Source: Gonapodya prolifera JEL478
Lineage: Eukaryota; Monoblepharomycota; Monoblepharidomycetes; Monoblepharidales; Gonapodyaceae
Length of the DNA: 64,000 nucleotides
Reading direction: 5' to 3'
Assembly: GCA_001574975.1 (NCBI GenBank)
Contig: KQ965776.1
Coordinates: forward strand, 248,001 to 312,000
A program made the translations under genes and the position numbers. The first letter of the stretch is position 1, and each line of letters starts with the position of its first letter. The notes under the pieces were generated by a model. The model was not told the DNA's origin. It saw only the letters and a program-made list of their open reading frames with translations, and did not search any database. Below are positions 59,756 to 64,000 of this stretch, piece by piece.

Positions 59756-61544
59756 TCACCTAGCATAAGCGCCTTCTGATACAATGAATCTACAACGTGC
59801 CCCATCATTTTGATCGTGTCGATGGACGAGTCGTACGTTTTCTGGTAAACGCAATTTCAAAGACCTAATCGACAGTAGGAAGTCTCTGGTACTCACATCG
59901 GCAACAGTTTCGTCAAATATCACGAGGCACCCGGCACCCTGGTCCAGAATTCCGTTGAGTTGCTTGTCAAGGATCATCTGGGACAACCTGGACATCGTTC
60001 TTGGTTAGCGAGCACGGTGAAACCGTCCAAGTCGTCGTGCCTCACTTTGTCTCCACTTGAGTAGTTGGAAGCTTCACGAGATCAGCAATGTGTTGAATCT
60101 CAACTCGAGAAAACGGTTCAATGATTCGAGTTAGATTGCCTTCAAGAAGGTTGTCGTACAGGGCCGCAAGATGTGATCGGATAATCAAGTCATTCGATAA
60201 CTCTGAGTTGAAAGATGAAATGAACACTTGACACATCAAAAGGTGGAGGTAGAAATTTACCATCCTTATACTTCACTAGGCTGGACTCAAATTCATTAAG
60301 AGAGCGGTTTTGGTATGCTGTTGCGACGGACCGCATAGCGTCCACATCCCGTCCTTGGTACTTCAATCCAATTTTCCCACTAATAAGTCCGTGGACATCT
60401 TCAGCCTGATAAAATACATTCGTCACGATCCACGGTGTGTAACGGGCACAGGGACGCACCTGAGCAAGCATAATCTTGCACAAAAGCATGTACTTGAGGG
60501 CTAACACAGCTCGCGAGTCATCTTGTGAGGAGTAGCCCTCAAAAGTTTCGTAAAAGTAGGAGTAACTGGGCGTATGAACAAAGAAAGCAGAGGTAGACCT
60601 TGAGAGTTTGGGGATCGACATTTCAGTCATCTAGCACTCACGCTGTCTTGTAGTCCTTCTCCTCGGCATGGAGTATCCCGCTTTGCATGTCAAGCGCAGC
60701 CTGCATCAATGGTGGACAGTAAATGGAATTCGCGGAAGTGCGCGCACTTGTGAGAGCAGCACGGGATTTTGGGAGGTTTCGAAGGGCGTGATACACTCGG
60801 GATTCGAGAAGCTGGACTTCCATGAGAACGTTCTTGTCGTCAAGTCGTTTGAGTTCTTTCAGAAGTGCTGCTATCAGAGTGAGCGCTTCCGAATACATCT
60901 TATTGTCCAGGTACCTTATTGAAGGGTGATGACAAGGCGTTTCAGGGTAGAGCTTTTGGTGTGAATGAAAACACGAATACCCACAGTGCAACTAGACGTG
61001 TTTCCAAAGACTGCTTCAAGAAAATCCGCTTCTCGGCAACGGCCCAATCAATGGTCTCTTTGCAAACATCGATTTGAATGGGCACAGAGCCAGGGATGTC
61101 ACTGAAGTTGTCAGTCAATGTTCGAACTTCCAGAAGGTGAAGTTAATATACAACACCCCACTTCTTGAGCCCGCGCAGCCTCACCGATTTTGGCACTCTT
61201 CGCTTTGGGAAGGCCAGCCAAGTACGTCCGAGATGTGCGAACAAGCTCTGCCAGCTCACGAGGCTTCCTTTGGGAAACAGCGTCGTTAGCGGTTGGGGAC
61301 GGGAAGAACAGCAGTTCACCCACTTCGACGCTCCATAAATCTGCCCGAGCTTCAGCACAGCTGCCTCCCTGGTGTTCGCATCCGTGGCGTCTTCATTTGA
61401 GGTGTGAAATGACTCCATTCGTGCTTGCGTTTGCATTCGCGCCAGTGACACACCTGAACCAAACACGAGGCTTCGCAGCAGCTGGGCAGCCTGATCCGGG
61501 TCCGTTTTCGCTAACAGCTCAGCCTTTTTGAGTGTTTCAGACAT
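59756..61544 (-). CDS. RPN6: 26S proteasome lid subunit Rpn6 (PSMD11)
   Basis: Rpn6 clamps the lid to the 20S core of the proteasome. Start 61542-61544 ([20 protein letters not shown]). Exons give [171 protein letters not shown] and the C-terminal PCI part [40 protein letters not shown] and [20 protein letters not shown], ending [11 protein letters not shown]. Stop 59756-59758. Complete TPR-PCI protein. Head-to-head with CPSF4, 78 bp apart. Confidence 0.95.
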
Positions 61545-61622
61545 TTTGGTTACCTTGCGCCGACCGGGTGCCGGGTGATTTGTGGGTGCTTTGGTGAGCG
61601 AAATTCAACCGTTCCAAGTTTA

Positions 61623-62827
61623 ATGGCACTTATTCATGCGCGGCAGTCCTTGCCCGAAAGATCTGTACAGGAAGAGCTGAGCGATGTGACGGGAGTGCGC
61701 TTCGATTTTGAGGACTTTGTCAAGTGAGTTGCGAGTCCTGTGTCAATCGAAAGTGGTGGAGTTTACAGTTCTGCCACGAAACAGGTTCGAGATGAAAATC
61801 AACCTCGACGCAAGAAGAGATAAGAATCAGACGGGTGAAGTCTGTCGCTATTTTATTCTCGGACGGTGCAGGCTGGGCGATAAGTGTCCAGTAAGTTTGG
61901 AGAACCGAGGTTTCGTAAACCAATCGTAAACCAAACTCTTCTTTCCATCGTCTTCACCAAGAACCGCCATGCGACGGGAAAGTCGGTCGTTTGTAAGCAC
62001 TGGCTCAGAGGACTGTGTAAAAAGGGTGATGACTGCGAGTTCCTCCACGAATACAATCTCAAGAAAATGCCGGAATGCTGGTTCTTTACCAAATACGGCG
62101 AATGTACCAATTCGGAGTGCCAATATCTCCATATTGACCCCAACTCCAAGGTGAAAGATTGCCCATGGTATAACAGGGGCTTTTGCAAGCACGGTGAATA
62201 TATTTCGAGACCTAGGTGTAGACCCTTGTTTGTCGCATTTCTGCTAATATATTTGTCTTTCTTTCACACTTGCGACCTCGTCTTTGCGCGCCAATCCATT
62301 ATTTTTTAGGACCGAAGTGTCGAAATAAACACGTACGCAAACCACTCTGCCAATGTTACATAACCGGTTTCTGTCCGAAAGGACCCGATTGCCCATTCGG
62401 ACAGTGAGCTCATCAGTTGGACTTCAATTCGAGCTTGTTTACTGAATTCGACGTCCAACCCAATCCCTTTTGGTACCTTTTTTTTCTCGTTAAGTCCGAA
62501 ATACGAGCTTCAAGAGACAATGGAGCCTGGGAAAGTGTGGAAACCCCTCGACGAGGTCGTCTGTTTCCATGTAAGTGAACACCCTGCTTGAAGAACTACC
62601 CACCACCAACTTACAATCGATTTATCATCAATCATTCTCACAGTGCGGGGAGAAAGGTGAGGAAGCCTCTTACTTGTCAAAGTTTGTTCGTCCACTAAAC
62701 CTTCTTTTCCACAGGCCACTTTGCGAACAAATGTCCAAAACGACAACCAGGCTTTAATCGTCTTGCCGGACAACAGCAAAAGCCTTTCGCCGCGTTTGCC
62801 ATTCAAACATTCGAGAGCGGTCGATAG
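61623..62827 (+). CDS. mRNA cleavage and polyadenylation factor CPSF4/Yth1, with a CCHC knuckle
   Basis: CPSF30/Yth1 recognises the poly(A) signal within the cleavage factor. Start ATG 61623 (MALIHARQSLPERSVQEEL). Five CCCH fingers: GEVCRYFILGRCRLGDKCP, VVCKHWLRGLCKKGDDCEFL, MPECWFFTKYGECTNSECQY, KDCPWYNRGFCKHGPKC and LCQCYITGFCPKGPDCPFG. The protein goes on with HPKYELQETMEPGKVWKPLD and, across two small introns, EVVCFH/CGEKG/HFANKCPKRQPGFN, a CCHC zinc knuckle as in animal CPSF4 but absent in budding yeast Yth1. It ends FAAFAIQTFESGR, stop TAG 62825-62827. Tail-to-tail with bS6m, 35 bp apart. Confidence 0.94.
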
Positions 62828-62862
62828 TATTAGATGCAAACAATGACTGTGTAAATACGTAT

Positions 62863-63299
62863 TCATGATTTGATTGAGATTGTTGTTGCTCGCACGACAC
62901 GTTCATCGAGCTTTAGATTGGTTAGCAATGACTGCATTGTAGAGGGGCTGGAATCAAACTGCATCGCCCAATACCTTACAGAAAAAAACGAACAGGTGTC
63001 AATCGTGCTGCGAGGTTATCCTTTGCGAACGAAACCTGGTGCACCCACCAGCCATGTGTGTGCCATTCCTGGTGCGCCTTTATACGTTGATAAAGAGGTA
63101 GATTTGCACCCATGTTTTGAAATCCCCGGACGACCCCGTTGTTGTCCAAAACGAAGAGAGCACTTTGTCGTACGAGGTCGCGGACACCATCCTAAGCCGA
63201 TGGGCAGGGTTTCGGTTTCACAGCAGAGTTCATTGCCGATGGACTTGAGACTCGTACCTGGCCGTGGTTGCGTGCGATGCAGACAAGTTCGTACAACAT
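62863..63299 (-). CDS. Mitochondrial ribosomal protein bS6m
   Basis: Small-subunit mitoribosome protein of the S6 family. Start 63297-63299 gives MLYELVCIARNHGQ, the standard first strand. After an intron come DLVRQSALFVLDNNGVVRG and FQNMGANLPLYQRIKAHQEW, then HTHGW spliced (intron about 62984-63049) to YWAMQFDSSPSTMQSLLTNL and KLDERVVRATTISIKS. Stop TGA 62863-62865. Normal length, about 105 residues. The 159-codon open frame on the other strand is a shadow. Head-to-head with CHL1, 60 bp between the start codons. Confidence 0.88.
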
Positions 63300-63359
63300 T
63301 CTGGAATGAGAAGCCGACTGAGGTCACGATCAGACACACAACGTTGTGATCATTGATTC

Positions 63360-64000
63360 ATGGAACAGCTTCTGCCCCTTTCGAGGGGGGAGTTTCCACT
63401 GTTCCCCTACGACACGCCCTATGCTGTTCAGTTGCGCTTCATGCAGGTGATTGGATCGCTTTGCATTCTTGGTGTGGTCGCACAATCCCATCATTCTCCC
63501 AAAAAGACACTATACAACGGAATCGAGAGCAGAAAAAAAGTTATCCTTCTTGAAAGTCCTACTGGGACTGGCAAGACCCTCTCGCTACTCTGTTCATCCG
63601 TCCAATGGCTTCACGACAATGAAGCGCGAGCTCGGACCCTTCTAGAGAGAGATTTGGTCGAAACTGGGACCGCCGAATCTTCAGTTGATGACAGCGATGG
63701 TACGTGTCGTTGAACTCTGCATTTCGTCTTGTTTTGCTTCACGAATGGGTTGATTCAGAACCAGAATGGGTGAGGGCACATGAAGCTAAAATCCAGAAAG
63801 AATCCGTAAAGCGAGCATTAAAAGAGCAACGTGAAAAGGAGGAAGCTCGGATAATGAGGGTCAATCAAATCAGGAGCGCTCCTCTTCAGGATTTTTCGTC
63901 TCACGAGTTTCGCAGAAAGAGAATCAAGGTGAGTAGGAACATTGTCCTGTTGAATCCCGGATTACTTATGATTATAAATATTCATCAGAAAGCTGAAAGC
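63360..64000 (+). CDS. CHL1: DEAH iron-sulfur helicase Chl1/DDX11, N-terminal part
   Basis: Chl1/DDX11 is a 5'-3' DNA helicase of the XPD group that acts with cohesin in sister-chromatid cohesion. Start ATG 63360: PLSRGEFPLFPYDTPYAVQL then RFMQ, intron, LYNGIESRKKVILLESPTG with the Walker A ESPTGTGKTLSLLCSSVQWL. A later exon gives PEWVRAHEAKIQKESVKRAL and SAPLQDFSSHEFRRKRIK. The gene runs off the right edge, so the iron-sulfur domain and later helicase motifs are not seen. Confidence 0.9.

Noticed and set aside
62870-63349. 159-codon plus-strand ORF
   Set aside because: Antisense to bS6m, which has clear family motifs and consistent splice phases.

Overview
The window is nuclear DNA from a fungus. 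Genes are dense and split by many short GT-AG introns, mostly about 40-110 nt. The first gene is the saccharopine reductase of the alpha-aminoadipate lysine pathway, typical of fungi. The gene set includes proteins missing from many yeasts (THOC5, NKAP, ZC3H3, CDK10-like kinase, DDX11/Chl1). It also has F-box and ankyrin proteins and a leucine-rich-repeat receptor-like protein. I infer an early-diverging fungus, possibly a chytrid; no marker here proves it. All gene names rest on motif recognition by eye, and exon joins were read from the sequence without transcript data.

Left part (1-9.3 kb): end of LYS9 (+), an unrecognised multi-pass membrane protein (+), a Rieske-type oxygenase that seems to lack its iron-sulfur ligands (+), an intergenic stretch with a 26-base G run, a broken F-box/ankyrin gene (-), a claudin-like four-pass membrane protein (+), and a SAM/coiled-coil gene with an unresolved 5' end (-).

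Repeat island (9.3-18.9 kb): decayed noncoding repeats, a Ty3/gypsy element on the minus strand with two 238-240 bp LTRs (10365-15663), a LINE-type fragment with endonuclease and truncated reverse transcriptase (15664-17882), and an older solo LTR of the same family in the opposite direction (17883-18122). A short dispersed repeat has one copy on each side of the island.

Right part (18.9-64 kb): compact, mostly housekeeping. In order: LRR-TM-SH3 protein (-), RPB7 (+), an unknown basic protein (-), eEF1B gamma (-), NPL4 (-), RIO2 (+), a multi-pass membrane protein (+), NKAP (-), eL33 (+), THOC5 (+), a P450 remnant (-), SmG (-), uL24 (+), ASF1 (-), an F-box protein (-), an unknown protein (-), a small Cys-rich membrane protein (-), ATG6/Beclin (+), ZC3H3-like CCCH protein (-), eIF1A (+), a small ORF (+), a glycosyltransferase (-), a CDK10/11-like kinase (+), SGF29 (-), RPN6 (-), CPSF4/Yth1 (+), mitochondrial bS6 (-) and the start of CHL1/DDX11 (+). 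Many neighbours are head-to-head pairs sharing 60-220 bp (NKAP/eL33, SmG/uL24, RPN6/CPSF4, bS6m/CHL1) or tail-to-tail pairs 10-70 bp apart. Several act in mRNA synthesis, 3' processing and export (RPB7, SGF29, CDK10-like, NKAP, THOC5, SmG, CPSF4, ZC3H3); they are scattered and probably not co-regulated as a block.
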